Source of the DNA: an uncultured Nitriliruptoraceae bacterium
GTDB taxonomy: Bacteria; Actinomycetota; Nitriliruptoria; Nitriliruptorales; Nitriliruptoraceae
Assembly (NCBI GenBank): GCA_913060655.1
Contig: CAJXTG010000017.1
Span: 1-32,588 of the forward strand
Length of the DNA stretch: 32,588 nt
Reading direction: 5' to 3'
The number at the start of each line of letters is the position of its first letter. The first letter of the stretch is position 1. The translations under genes were made by a program, and so were the position numbers. Under the pieces are notes generated by a model. That model did not search any database, had not been told where the DNA came from, and saw only the letters and a list, made by a program, of their open reading frames with translations. This document shows, piece after piece, positions 22,734-31,189 of the stretch.

Positions 22734-23546
22734 ATGGGGATGCTGGCGGCGTCGATGCTCGCCATCGGTGACGAGCTCCTCGGCGGGTTCGTCACCGACA
22801 CGAACTCGCCGTGGCTCGCGGACCGGCTGCGCGCGCACGGCGTGCCGCTGGAGCGGGTGCAGGTCGTGCCCGACGACCCGGCCGCGATCGCCGAGGCGCT
22901 GCACGCCGAGCTCGCCCGTCCCCGCCCCCGCGTCGTCGTGACCTCCGGCGGGATCGGCTCGACGCCGGACGACATCACCTACGAGGCGGTCGCCGCGGCC
23001 CTCGGGCGTGCGCTGGAGCTGGAACCGTCGCTCGCCGAGCGCATGCACGGCATCGTCGAGCGCACCCGGGAACGCGGCTTCACCGTGTCGGACACGTTCG
23101 TCACCCACGTGCTGCGCATGGCGCGCGTGCCGGCCGGCAGCCGGCTGCTCGCACGCGACGGCGGCTGGACCCCCGCGGTGTGCGTCGACGTCGACGGCGG
23201 TGCGGACGGGGCCGAGGGCGGGGCGACCGTCGTCGTGCTGCCGGGCGTGCCGTCGGAGTTCCGGGCGCTGCTCGCCGACGCGGTCGAGCCGGTGCTGCTC
23301 GCCGGCCGCAACCCGGTGCCGCACGTCGTCGAGATCACCCACCGGTTCCCCGAGAGCCTCCTCAACGACACGTTCGTGACGCTCGCGCGCGACCATCCGG
23401 CCGTCCGGCTCGGCTCCTACCCGGGCTCGCCGATGCTCGTGCGGCTCTCCGGCCCGGAGGCGGACGTCGAGGCGGCCGCGACGCTCGTGCGCACCGCCGT
23501 CGCCGCCCTCGAGGCGGTCGCGCCCGGGCCGGGGCCGCGCACGTGA
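22734..23546 (+). CDS. CinA-like molybdopterin-binding-domain protein (short form)
   Basis: 270-residue protein of the competence/damage-inducible CinA N-terminal (MoCF_biosynth) family. Marks are ASMLAIGDELLGGFVTDTNSPWLADRLR (first strand and helix) and VVVTSGGIGSTPDDITYEAVA (the conserved loop). It ends after the COG1058 portion and lacks the C-terminal nicotinamide-nucleotide amidase domain of full CinA, so it is probably a nucleotide pyrophosphatase-like or cofactor-binding enzyme. The ATG at 22734 has GCGGAGG upstream; a second ATG two codons later is possible. The stop overlaps the GTG of mca by four bases. Confidence 0.88.
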   Translation: MGMLAASMLAIGDELLGGFVTDTNSPWLADRLRAHGVPLERVQVVPDDPAAIAEALHAELARPRPRVVVTSGGIGSTPDDITYEAVAAALGRALELEPSLAERMHGIVERTRERGFTVSDTFVTHVLRMARVPAGSRLLARDGGWTPAVCVDVDGGADGAEGGATVVVLPGVPSEFRALLADAVEPVLLAGRNPVPHVVEITHRFPESLLNDTFVTLARDHPAVRLGSYPGSPMLVRLSGPEADVEAAATLVRTAVAALEAVAPGPGPRT

Positions 23547-24442
23547 GCGGCGGGACGTCGACGGCCGGACCGGCCGGGGACGGGCGGCGCCTGCTGTTCG
23601 TCCACGCCCATCCCGACGACGAGTCGTCGAAGGGTGCGGCGACCGCCGCCCGTTACGTCGACGACGGGGCGCGGGTGACGCTGGTGACCTGCACCGACGG
23701 GGCGGCCGGCGACGTGCTCAACGCGTCCTACGACCCGACGCACCTCGAGGCCGTCGGCATGGCGCAGGTGCGCCGGGAGGAGCTCGCCGCCGCCGTCGCC
23801 GCGATCGGCTTCCACGCCACGTACGACCTCGGCTTCGCCGACTCCGGCTGGCACGAGGACGCCGCGGCGGTGCCCGACGGCACCTTCGCCCGCACCGACC
23901 TCGACGCGGCCGCCGCCGCGCTCGCCGACGTGCTGCGGGCCGAACGCCCCCACGTCGTCGTCACCTACGGCGAGGACGGCGGCTACCCGCACCCCGACCA
24001 CGTCATGACCCATCTCGTGACGGTCCGTGCGGTCGAGCTCGTCGCCGCCGACTGGCAGGTCGCGAAGCTGTACGCGGCGAGCACGTTCCTCCACGAGCGG
24101 GTCGTCGCCCTCCACGAGGCGCTCGTCGCGGCCGGGCGCGAGAGTCCGTTCGCCGACTGGCTCGACGGCGGACGGATGCGGCCGCGCACCCCGCACGCGC
24201 GGATCCGCTGCGCCGACACGTTCGCACGCCGGGATGCGGCACTGCGGGCCCACGCCAGCCAGGTCGACCCCGACGGGCTGTGGTTCGCCGTGCCCCGCGA
24301 CGTCGAGCGGGCCGTCTACCCCTACGAGGCGTACGAGCTGCTGTGGTCGCTCGTCGCGACGGACGTGCCCGAGGACGACCTGTTCGCCGGGCTCGACGTC
24401 GCCGCGTGGGACGCCGCTCAGACGCCGCGGTCGAGCAGGTAG
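23543..24442 (+). CDS. mca: Mycothiol S-conjugate amidase
   Basis: 299-residue zinc amidase of the PIG-L/LmbE family. It cleaves mycothiol S-conjugates to release mercapturic acids for export. FVHAHPDDESSKGAAT holds the zinc ligands His23 and Asp26 and the catalytic Asp25. The Lys30 after DDESS is the Mca-type residue, whereas the sister enzyme MshB has Ser there (DDESLSNG). GGYPHPDHVMTH holds the third ligand. Length and C-terminal region also agree with Mca. It implies that the organism makes mycothiol. GTG overlaps the cinA-like stop (GTGA). The 3' end overlaps the AstE-like gene by 25 bases. Confidence 0.92.
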   Translation: MSGGTSTAGPAGDGRRLLFVHAHPDDESSKGAATAARYVDDGARVTLVTCTDGAAGDVLNASYDPTHLEAVGMAQVRREELAAAVAAIGFHATYDLGFADSGWHEDAAAVPDGTFARTDLDAAAAALADVLRAERPHVVVTYGEDGGYPHPDHVMTHLVTVRAVELVAADWQVAKLYAASTFLHERVVALHEALVAAGRESPFADWLDGGRMRPRTPHARIRCADTFARRDAALRAHASQVDPDGLWFAVPRDVERAVYPYEAYELLWSLVATDVPEDDLFAGLDVAAWDAAQTPRSSR

Positions 24443-25503
24443 GTCAGGCAGTCGGCGCGGGCGGCGGCGACGCTGCCGGTCATCATCAGCGGCGTGGTGG
24501 CGGTGCGCACCCGCACCTGCCCCCGCTCGACCTCCAGCAGCGCGTCGGTCACGTCGACCCCGTCGATGTCGCGCACCCGCAGCGAGCGTTCGTGACCGGG
24601 CCGGACGGTCGCGAGCAGCCAGCCGGCGTCCTGCCCGACCCCGTTGCGCGCCTCGACGTCCGCGGCGACGACGACGTCGGCGGTGAGCCGACCGTCGTCG
24701 GCGTCGACGCCGCCGAACGCGAGCGTGGCCGTCGGGTCGACGATGACCCGCCGCATGCGTCGCAGCACCCGCACGTCGTCGGGGGCGTGCAGCCGTGCCG
24801 GATCGGGGGCGGCGAGGTAGCGGCGCAGCCCGGCGACGGCGAACGCGTGCGCGCCGTCGCTGCCGGCCCGCCCGCACTCGACGGTCACGGCGACGCAGTG
24901 GTCGCGCAGCCCCTCGAGCAGCGTGTGCAGCTGCTGGTCCCAGCGGACGATCAGCGGGGTGAACAGGGCGGCGAGGGCACGGGTGGCGGGGTCGTCGGTC
25001 GCGACGATCGCGTGGAAGGGGTTGTCCCCGGTCGTGTTGTGCAGGTCGACGACGGCGGCGAGGTCGAGGTCGCGGAGCCGGTGCAGCGCCGCCCGCGCGG
25101 CGACGCTGACGGTGTCGTGGCCGCCACCCGGCTCACCGTCGGCGAACCAGGCCCGGTTCATGTCGGCCTGGTGGGGGAGCATCCGGTGCGCGAACCCGGG
25201 CGGTGCGAGCGCCGCCTCGACGTTGCCGAACAGCACGTGCAGGTCGTAGGGGAGCGGCGGGTCGTCACGCAGCACGGTCAGCAGCGCGTCGAGGCCGGTG
25301 CGCTCGTCGCCGTGCTGCAGCACCACGACACCGCGCGGCCGCGCGCCGGCGGTGCCCGCCGAGCCCCCCGCCGAGCCCCCCGCCGAGCCGCCGGTGCCGG
25401 GCACGCGGGCGAGGGTCGGGCCGCCGAGCGCGGCGAGCAGGGTCGGCGCGTCCGACCGGAGGAGCTCCGGCGGCAGCGGGTCGAGGAGGCGCAGGCCGCT
25501 CAC
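24418..25503 (-). CDS. AstE/AspA-like (M14-type) zinc metallohydrolase
   Basis: 361-residue member of the succinylglutamate desuccinylase/aspartoacylase superfamily, which hydrolyses N-acyl amino acids or small amide bonds with one zinc. Zinc ligands: His64 and Glu67 in QHGDERTG and the His in VVDLHNTTGDNP (~170). An Arg/Asn pair in DMNRAWF and an acid in VTVECG (catalytic Glu region) follow. A Gly-Ser-Ala linker (GGSAGGSAGG, residues 38-50) is encoded by a 12-base tandem repeat. The GTG at 25503 overlaps the stop of the upstream GCS2-like gene by four bases, so the pair is translationally coupled. The substrate is unknown; the ligase partner suggests a gamma-glutamyl or related amide. Confidence 0.85.
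   Translation of the reverse strand: MSGLRLLDPLPPELLRSDAPTLLAALGGPTLARVPGTGGSAGGSAGGSAGTAGARPRGVVVLQHGDERTGLDALLTVLRDDPPLPYDLHVLFGNVEAALAPPGFAHRMLPHQADMNRAWFADGEPGGGHDTVSVAARAALHRLRDLDLAAVVDLHNTTGDNPFHAIVATDDPATRALAALFTPLIVRWDQQLHTLLEGLRDHCVAVTVECGRAGSDGAHAFAVAGLRRYLAAPDPARLHAPDDVRVLRRMRRVIVDPTATLAFGGVDADDGRLTADVVVAADVEARNGVGQDAGWLLATVRPGHERSLRVRDIDGVDVTDALLEVERGQVRVRTATTPLMMTGSVAAARADCLTYLLDRGV
25361..25396 (-). repeat. 12-base tandem repeat encoding a Gly/Ser/Ala linker
   Basis: Two exact copies of GAGCCCCCCGCC (25361, 25373) and a third imperfect one. It sits in a poorly conserved loop of the AstE-like gene just before the catalytic core. Confidence 0.7.
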
Positions 25504-26975
25504 GCGGTCCGCGTGCCCGGCCACGGCCAGCGGTGCACCGGTTCGCCGGCGGCCTGCAGGTCGCGGTAGCGCAGCAGCATCCGCTCGAGCGCGGTGGTCC
25601 GGTCGTGGTGGACCTCCTCCTCGGCGAGGGCGGCGAGCTGCCAGGCGGCCCCGTTGCGGCCCTCCGACGCCCGCCCGGCGATCACGTCGAGGGCTGCGCC
25701 CGCCTCGTCGGCGGGGACGCCGGCGGTGGCGAGCCCGTCGGCGGCGACCTCGATGAGCCGGTCGGCGAGCAGCTCGCCCGCCGTGGCGGTCCCGCGCACC
25801 CCCGGCCAGCGCAGCTCGGCGGCGAGCCCGTGCCGGGCGGCGGCGCGGAAGTTCGCGTCGGCGTCGGCGAACGGCAGCCGGTCGGTCAGCGCGTCGACGT
25901 CGGCGGCGAGGCCGGTGACGAGCCCGACGAACAGCGCGACGTCGGCGGCCGCGTCGGCCGCGGTCGGTGGGGCGCTGAGCACGCGGTTCTCGATCCTGAG
26001 CGTCGGACGGCCGGCGTTCGCAGCGTAGACGGGACGGTTCCAGCGCCAGACCGTGCCGTTGTGGCGCAGCAGGGCGGCGAGGTCGCCGACGGACCCGTCG
26101 GCGGCACCGTCGTCGTCGACGAGCGGCTGGCGGAACAGCGTCAGGTTCTCGGCGAACAGGTCGGCGGGATGCTCGATCCACCGTCCGCCGAACCACACGC
26201 GCGGCGGCAGCGCGACGGCCGACGTCGGGTCGCGCTGCGCGGCACTGCGCACGTCGATGAGTTGCTCGAACAGCGGGACGCGCGTCTCGTGCCACAGGGT
26301 GCGGCCGAGCAGCACCGGTGCGTTGGCCGCCACGGCGACCTGCACGGCCGCGACCGCCTGCGCGGCGTTCCATGCGGCGGCGAACCCGTCGGCGGGCAGG
26401 TCGAGGTGGACCTGCAGGCTGGTCGCGGCCGCCTCCAGCAGGATCGTGTCGAGCGTGGCGGTCAGCCGCTCCCCGCCGGCGTCGCGCCCGTCGATGTCGA
26501 GCGCGATCTCCCCGCCGCGCGCCCGCATGATGCTCGCGTCGAGCTGCTGGTAGCGGCCCCGGTCCGACATCGCCGCGGCGGTCACGTCGGCGGGGCCGAG
26601 CGTCGGGAGCGTGCCGACGCTGACCGCACCGATGCCGGCGACGGCGGACGACGCCGCACCGATCGCCCGGCCGATGGCGGTGCGGACCGTCGCGAGCGGG
26701 CCGGCCCCGTCGCCCCCGGTCCGACCGTCGCCGGCGAGCGGCACGGGCGGCAGGTTCAGCTCGACGTTGAAGCGGGCCAGCTCCGTCTGCAGGTCGACGT
26801 CATGCTCGGCGAGGGCGGCGAGCAGCGTGTCGTTGGACCAGGACGGCCGGCCGTGCTCGTCGACGAGGTGCAGCTCCAGCTCGACGCCGAGCAGCCCGTC
26901 GCCGTCGACGAGCCCACCGGCGTCGACGAGGGCCCGCAGGTGGGCGAGCTCGTCGTCGAGGCGCGCCACCACCAC
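25500..26975 (-). CDS. Glutamate-cysteine ligase family (GCS2) protein
   Basis: 491-residue protein of the GCS2 carboxylate-amine ligase family, which uses ATP to join a gamma-carboxylate of glutamate to an amine such as cysteine. Marks: GVELELHLVDE (residues ~30), RFNVELNLPP (ATP/Mg Glu ligands), YQQLDASIMRARGGEIALDI, LQVHLDLPADGFAAAWNAAQ and LRIENRVLSAPPT. The long C-terminal half is typical of ~490-residue actinobacterial members, which are uncharacterised. The start could be any of three successive GTG codons (26975, 26972, 26969). No clean -10 box is seen. It lies upstream of the AstE-like gene (four-base overlap) and divergent from pdxH. In a mycothiol producer its product need not be glutathione. 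Confidence 0.85.
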   Translation of the reverse strand: MVVARLDDELAHLRALVDAGGLVDGDGLLGVELELHLVDEHGRPSWSNDTLLAALAEHDVDLQTELARFNVELNLPPVPLAGDGRTGGDGAGPLATVRTAIGRAIGAASSAVAGIGAVSVGTLPTLGPADVTAAAMSDRGRYQQLDASIMRARGGEIALDIDGRDAGGERLTATLDTILLEAAATSLQVHLDLPADGFAAAWNAAQAVAAVQVAVAANAPVLLGRTLWHETRVPLFEQLIDVRSAAQRDPTSAVALPPRVWFGGRWIEHPADLFAENLTLFRQPLVDDDGAADGSVGDLAALLRHNGTVWRWNRPVYAANAGRPTLRIENRVLSAPPTAADAAADVALFVGLVTGLAADVDALTDRLPFADADANFRAAARHGLAAELRWPGVRGTATAGELLADRLIEVAADGLATAGVPADEAGAALDVIAGRASEGRNGAAWQLAALAEEEVHHDRTTALERMLLRYRDLQAAGEPVHRWPWPGTRTA

Positions 26976-27010
26976 CCCCGTCCCGGTCGCCCTCCCCGGC
27001 GACCGCCCCG

Positions 27011-27016
27011 TAGCCT
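27011..27016 (+). promoter_or_regulatory. Putative -10 box (TAGCCT) for pdxH
   Basis: Hexamer 44 bases before the pdxH GTG, in the 85-base divergent gap. Confidence 0.45.
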
Positions 27017-27060
27017 GCCACGCGACGCCGCACCGCGCACGGTGCGGCCCGGAGGGTGAC

Positions 27061-27705
27061 GTGGACGCGGTGGAGCGGGCACGGCAGGACTACGCGCGCG
27101 GCAGCCTCGACGTCGACGACGTCGCGGCCGACCCGCTGCGCCAGCTCGAGCGGTGGATCGCCGACGCGGTCGCCGAGGACGTCGGCGAGCCGAACGCGAT
27201 GACGCTCGCGACCGTCGACGCCGACGGACGTCCCGACGCCCGCGTCGTGCTGCTGCGCCGCGTCACCGACACGTCGCTCGTGTGGTTCACCGACCGGCGC
27301 TCGACGAAGGGCGCGCAGCTCGCGGCCACCCCGCACGCCGCACTGGTGTTCCACTGGCAGCCGCTCGAGCGGCAGGTGCGGCTGCGTGGACCGGTCGTCG
27401 CCCTCGACGACGCCGCGAGCGACGCCTACTTCGCCTCCCGCCCGCGCGGCAGCCAGCTGTCGGCGTGGGCGAGCCACCAGTCCCAGCCGGTCGCGTCCCG
27501 CGAGGCGTACGAACGGCAGGTCGAGGCGATCGAGGCCCGCTTCGACGGTGTCGAGGACGTGCCCCGCCCGCCGGACTGGGGCGGCTACGCGCTCACCCCC
27601 GTCGAGGTCGAGCTGTGGCAGGGGCGCCGCTCCCGCCGTCACGACCGGCTGCGGTTCCGTGTCGACGGCGCGGGTGGGTGGACGGTCGAACGGCTGCAGC
27701 CGTAG
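27061..27705 (+). CDS. pdxH: Pyridoxamine/pyridoxine 5'-phosphate oxidase
   Basis: 214-residue FMN-dependent oxidase forming pyridoxal 5'-phosphate in the B6 salvage/synthesis route. Family marks: NAMTLATVDADGRPDARVVLLR (FMN site), FTDRRSTKGAQLAATPHAALVFHW, QVRLRGPV, FASRPRGSQLSAWAS, PPDWGGYALTP and the terminal RRHDRLRFR...W.VERLQP. The length and all motifs are normal. GTG at 27061 has GGAGGGTGA just upstream. A PLP-dependent enzyme gene (metZ) lies 2 kb downstream, but this is not evidence of shared regulation. TypA follows after 61 bases with its own -10 candidate. Confidence 0.95.
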   Translation: MDAVERARQDYARGSLDVDDVAADPLRQLERWIADAVAEDVGEPNAMTLATVDADGRPDARVVLLRRVTDTSLVWFTDRRSTKGAQLAATPHAALVFHWQPLERQVRLRGPVVALDDAASDAYFASRPRGSQLSAWASHQSQPVASREAYERQVEAIEARFDGVEDVPRPPDWGGYALTPVEVELWQGRRSRRHDRLRFRVDGAGGWTVERLQP

Positions 27706-27710
27706 CGGCG

Positions 27711-27716
27711 TAGGCT
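27711..27716 (+). promoter_or_regulatory. Putative -10 box (TAGGCT) for typA
   Basis: Hexamer six bases after the pdxH stop and 50 bases before the typA GTG. Confidence 0.45.
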
Positions 27717-27766
27717 GCCGCCCTCAGGCTGCGCGGTCCGCGTCGCCGCTCCCAGGAACGGCCCCC

Positions 27767-29662
27767 GTGACTGCTGCCCCGAACCCGTCCGCCGCGCCCG
27801 TCGCCCGCACCGACCTGCGCAACGTCGCGATCATCGCGCACGTCGACCACGGCAAGACGACGCTCGTCGACGCGATGCTGTGGCAGTCCGGCGCGTTCCG
27901 CGCCAACCAGGACGTCGCCGAACGCGTCATGGACTCCAACGACCTCGAACGTGAGCGCGGCATCACCATCCTCGCGAAGAACACCTCGATCGTCGTGCCG
28001 GACCTGCGTGAGGGGCTCGACGCACCGCCGGTGACCGTCAACGTCGTCGACACGCCCGGCCACGCCGACTTCGGCGGGGAGGTCGAGCGGGCGCTCGCGA
28101 TGGTCGACGGGGCGCTGCTGCTCGTCGACGCCGCCGAGGGACCGCTGCCGCAGACCCGCTTCGTCGTCCGCAAGGCGCTGGAGGCGGGCCTGCCGATCCT
28201 GCTCGTCGTCAACAAGATCGACCGGCCCGACGCGCGCGTGGGCGAGGTCGTCGACGAGGCGATGTCGCTGCTCATCGAGCTCGGCGCCGACGACGCGCAG
28301 ATCGACCTGCCCGTCCTCTACACGAACGCGAAGGACGGGCTCGCCACGCTCGACCCGGACGTCACCGGCGAGGACCTCAAGCCGCTGTTCCGCACGCTGC
28401 TCGACCACGTGCCGCCGCCGACGCACGACCCGGCCCACCCCTTCCAGGCGCTCGTCACCAACCTCGACGCGTCGCCCTACCTCGGCCGGCTCGCGATCTG
28501 CCGCATCCACCACGGCACCGTGCGCCGCGGCGAGCAGGTCGCCTGGTGCCGTGCGGACGGCACGGTCACGCAGGTCAAGCTCGCCGAGCTGTTCCTCACC
28601 CGCGCGCTCGAGCGTGTCCCCGCCGACGACGCCGGCCCCGGTGACCTCATCGCCGTCGCCGGCATCGACGAGGTGACCATCGGGGAGACGCTCGCCGCCG
28701 TCGACGACCCGCGGCCGCTGCCGGCGCTGACCGTCGACGAGCCGTCGCTCGGGATGACGATCGGGGTGAACACGTCGCCGCTCGCCGGCCGGGACGGCAC
28801 GCGCCTCACCGCCCGGCAGATCGAGGACCGGCTGCGCGCCGAGCTCGTCGGCAACGTGTCGCTGCGGGTCCTGCCCACCGACCGTCCCGACACGTGGGAG
28901 GTGCAGGGGCGGGGTGAGCTGCAGCTCGCCGTCCTCGTGGAGACGATGCGCCGCGAGGGGTTCGAGCTGACCGTCGGCAAGCCGCGTGTCGTCACCCGCG
29001 AGGTCGACGGCAGCGTGCACGAGCCGTTCGAGGCGCTGTCGATCGACGTGCCCGACGACTACGTCGGTGTCGTCACCCAGCTGCTCGGGCTGCGCAAGGG
29101 GCGCATGCAGCAGATGGTCGCGCACGGCTCCGGCTGGACCCGCCTCGAGTACCGGGTGCCCGCGCGCGGGCTGATCGGCTTCCGCACCGAGTTCCTCACC
29201 GAGACGCGGGGCACCGGCCAGCTGCACGCCACCTTCGACGGCTACGAGCCGTGGCAGGGGGAGATCCGCACCCGTCCGAACGGCTCGCTCGTCGCCGACC
29301 GGCAGGGCGCGACGACCCAGTTCGCGCTGCTGAACCTGCAGGACCGCGGGCAGCTGTTCGTCGGCCCCGGGGTCGACGTGTACGAGGGCATGATCGTGGG
29401 GGAGAACGCCCGCGCCGAGGACATGGACATCAACCCGGCGAAGGAGAAGAAGCTCTCCAACGTGCGCTCCGCCACCGGCGACGAGCTCGTCCGCCTCGCC
29501 CCGCCGCGCCAGCTGTCCCTCGACCAGGCGCTCGAGTTCATCCGCGAGGACGAGGCCGTGGAGGTCACCCCGGGCGCGGTGCGGCTGCGCAAGGCCGAGC
29601 TGTCGGCGACGGTGCGGGGACGCAGCGCGAAGCGTGCGAAGGGCGGCGCCGCACCGGCCTGA
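27767..29662 (+). CDS. typA: Ribosome-binding GTPase TypA/BipA
   Basis: 631-residue translational GTPase that helps 50S assembly and stress or low-temperature growth. GTP motifs: AHVDHGKTT (G1), RGIT (G2), DTPGHADFGGEVER (G3), NKIDRPDAR (G4). EF-G-like domains follow, then the TypA-specific C-terminal domain with TRPNGSLVADRQGATTQFALL, MIVGENARAEDMDINPAKEKKLSN and VRLRKAELS. The length is normal. GTG at 27767 has AGGAA about 8-12 bases upstream; the next residues (TAAPNPSAAPVARTDLRN) precede the G domain as expected. Confidence 0.96.
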   Translation: MTAAPNPSAAPVARTDLRNVAIIAHVDHGKTTLVDAMLWQSGAFRANQDVAERVMDSNDLERERGITILAKNTSIVVPDLREGLDAPPVTVNVVDTPGHADFGGEVERALAMVDGALLLVDAAEGPLPQTRFVVRKALEAGLPILLVVNKIDRPDARVGEVVDEAMSLLIELGADDAQIDLPVLYTNAKDGLATLDPDVTGEDLKPLFRTLLDHVPPPTHDPAHPFQALVTNLDASPYLGRLAICRIHHGTVRRGEQVAWCRADGTVTQVKLAELFLTRALERVPADDAGPGDLIAVAGIDEVTIGETLAAVDDPRPLPALTVDEPSLGMTIGVNTSPLAGRDGTRLTARQIEDRLRAELVGNVSLRVLPTDRPDTWEVQGRGELQLAVLVETMRREGFELTVGKPRVVTREVDGSVHEPFEALSIDVPDDYVGVVTQLLGLRKGRMQQMVAHGSGWTRLEYRVPARGLIGFRTEFLTETRGTGQLHATFDGYEPWQGEIRTRPNGSLVADRQGATTQFALLNLQDRGQLFVGPGVDVYEGMIVGENARAEDMDINPAKEKKLSNVRSATGDELVRLAPPRQLSLDQALEFIREDEAVEVTPGAVRLRKAELSATVRGRSAKRAKGGAAPA

Positions 29663-29677
29663 CGCTCGCCCGCGCCG

Positions 29678-29683
29678 TAGGCT
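29678..29683 (+). promoter_or_regulatory. Putative -10 box (TAGGCT) for the DUF1737-metZ pair
   Basis: Hexamer 15 bases after the typA stop and 57 bases before the ATG at 29741. Confidence 0.45.
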
Positions 29684-29740
29684 GCGTCCCGCGCCGACAC
29701 CCGCGTCCACCCCTGCAACGACCGTCGAGGGAGCCAGCCC

Positions 29741-29923
29741 ATGGACAGCGAAGCGCCGCTCACCTACCGGCTGCTGACCGGCACCGACGACCGGGCGTTC
29801 TGCGAGAAGGTGTCGGCCGCGCTCGACGACGGCTACGTGCTGCACGGGGAGCCGCAGCTCACGACCCGACCCGACGGCACCGTCGTGTGCGCCCAGGCGG
29901 TCGTGCTCCCACCGGCCCGATGA
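29741..29923 (+). CDS. DUF1737 small protein
   Basis: 60-residue single-domain protein of the DUF1737 family, recognisable from YRLLTGTDDRAFCEKVSAALDDGY and CAQAVVLP. The domain covers almost the whole length, a beta-alpha-beta-beta arrangement. Its function is unknown. The ATG at 29741 has GAGGGAG 8-14 bases upstream. Its TGA overlaps the ATG of metZ (ATGA), so the two are translated together, which suggests a role in methionine/sulfur metabolism or in controlling metZ expression. That link is inferred from gene order only. Confidence 0.85.
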   Translation: MDSEAPLTYRLLTGTDDRAFCEKVSAALDDGYVLHGEPQLTTRPDGTVVCAQAVVLPPAR

Positions 29924-31143
29924 CCCGCCCCCGCGACCCCGCCGCCGAACGTCGCTGGCGCCCCGACACGCAGGCGGTGCGCGGCGGACTGGCCCGCAGC
30001 CCGCTGGGGGAGACGTCGGAGGCGCTGCACCTCACCTCCGGGTTCGTGTACGACTCGGCGCAGGAGGCCGCCGACGCGTTCGCCGGCGAGTCCGACCACC
30101 ACCGCTACACGCGCGCGGGCAACCCGACCCTCGACGTCCTCGAGGAGCGGCTGGCGCTGCTCGAAGGGGCGGAGGCGGCCCGGACGACGGCGAGCGGCAT
30201 GGCCGCCGTGTTCAACGCGCTCGCGTCGCTCGTGCGCACCGGGGATCGCATCGTCGCCTCGCGGGCGCTGTTCGGCTCGTGCCACGAGATCCTCACGACG
30301 ATCCTGCCGCGTTTCGGCGTCACCTGCGACCTCGTCGACGGTCACGACCTCGGACAGTGGGAGGCGGCGCTCGCCACACCTGCGACGGCCGTGTTCCTCG
30401 AGACGCCGTCGAACCCGATGCTCGACCTCGTCGACCTCACCGCCGTCTGCGAGCTCGCCCACGCGGCCGGCGCCCGTGTCGTCGTCGACAACATCGTCGC
30501 GACCCCGGTGCTGCAGCGGCCCCTCGAGCTCGGCGCCGACGTCGTCGTGTACTCCACGACGAAGCACATGGACGGCCACGGCCGGACCCTCGGCGGTGCG
30601 GTGCTGGGCAGCGCCGCCTACGTCGAGGCGGAGCTGAACCCGCTGCTGCAGCACACCGGACCGACGATGAGCCCGTTCACCGCATGGGTGGTGCTCAAGG
30701 GGCTCGAGACGCTGCGGATGCGCGTCGAGCGGATGGCGGCCGCAGCGCTGGAGCTCGCGGCCTGGCTCGAGGGGCAGCCGGGCGTCACGGCCGTGCGCCA
30801 TCCGTGGCTGCCGTCCCACCCGCAGCACGACCTCGCGCGCGCACAGATGTCGGGTGGCGGCACGCTCGTCACGGTCGAGCTCGCCGGCGGGCGTGCCGCG
30901 GCGTTCGCCCTGCTGGATGCGCTGCGGCTCATCGACGTGTCCAACAACCTCGGGGACTCGCGCACCCTCGCGGTCCACCCGGCGACGACGACGCACCTGC
31001 GCATCGGCGCGGAGGAGCGTGCCCGCACCGGCATCAGCGAGGGGGTGGTGCGCCTGTCCGTCGGCCTCGAGGACGTCGACGACCTGCGTGAGGACCTCGC
31101 GGACGCCCTGGCCGCGCCCTCCGGGTCCGGGCACGACGCCTAG
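29920..31143 (+). CDS. metZ: O-succinylhomoserine sulfhydrylase / Cys-Met PLP enzyme
   Basis: 407-residue PLP enzyme of the Cys/Met metabolism family, most like O-succinylhomoserine sulfhydrylase, which makes homocysteine from an activated homoserine and sulfide. Marks: [28 protein letters not shown] (start), [85 protein letters not shown] (PLP Lys in STTKH), and HPATTTH...[15 protein letters not shown]. The wording VDNIVATP rather than VDNTFATP is notable but MetZ-like. The ATG overlaps the DUF1737 stop. Cystathionine gamma-synthase cannot be fully excluded. Confidence 0.93.
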   Translation: MTRPRDPAAERRWRPDTQAVRGGLARSPLGETSEALHLTSGFVYDSAQEAADAFAGESDHHRYTRAGNPTLDVLEERLALLEGAEAARTTASGMAAVFNALASLVRTGDRIVASRALFGSCHEILTTILPRFGVTCDLVDGHDLGQWEAALATPATAVFLETPSNPMLDLVDLTAVCELAHAAGARVVVDNIVATPVLQRPLELGADVVVYSTTKHMDGHGRTLGGAVLGSAAYVEAELNPLLQHTGPTMSPFTAWVVLKGLETLRMRVERMAAAALELAAWLEGQPGVTAVRHPWLPSHPQHDLARAQMSGGGTLVTVELAGGRAAAFALLDALRLIDVSNNLGDSRTLAVHPATTTHLRIGAEERARTGISEGVVRLSVGLEDVDDLREDLADALAAPSGSGHDA

Positions 31144-31146
31144 GCT
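31141..31146 (+). promoter_or_regulatory. Putative -10 box (TAGGCT) for the sortase-like gene
   Basis: The hexamer shares its TAG with the metZ stop codon and lies 43 bases before the GTG at 31190. Confidence 0.45.
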
Positions 31147-31189
31147 TCCCGCGCCGGTCGGAGTGGACGCGAGGCGAGGAGGTCGGGCG

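Noticed and set aside
23543-24442. MshB (mycothiol biosynthesis deacetylase) instead of Mca
   Set aside because: The residue after DDESS is Lys30, as in Mca; MshB has Ser there, and the C-terminal region also fits Mca better.
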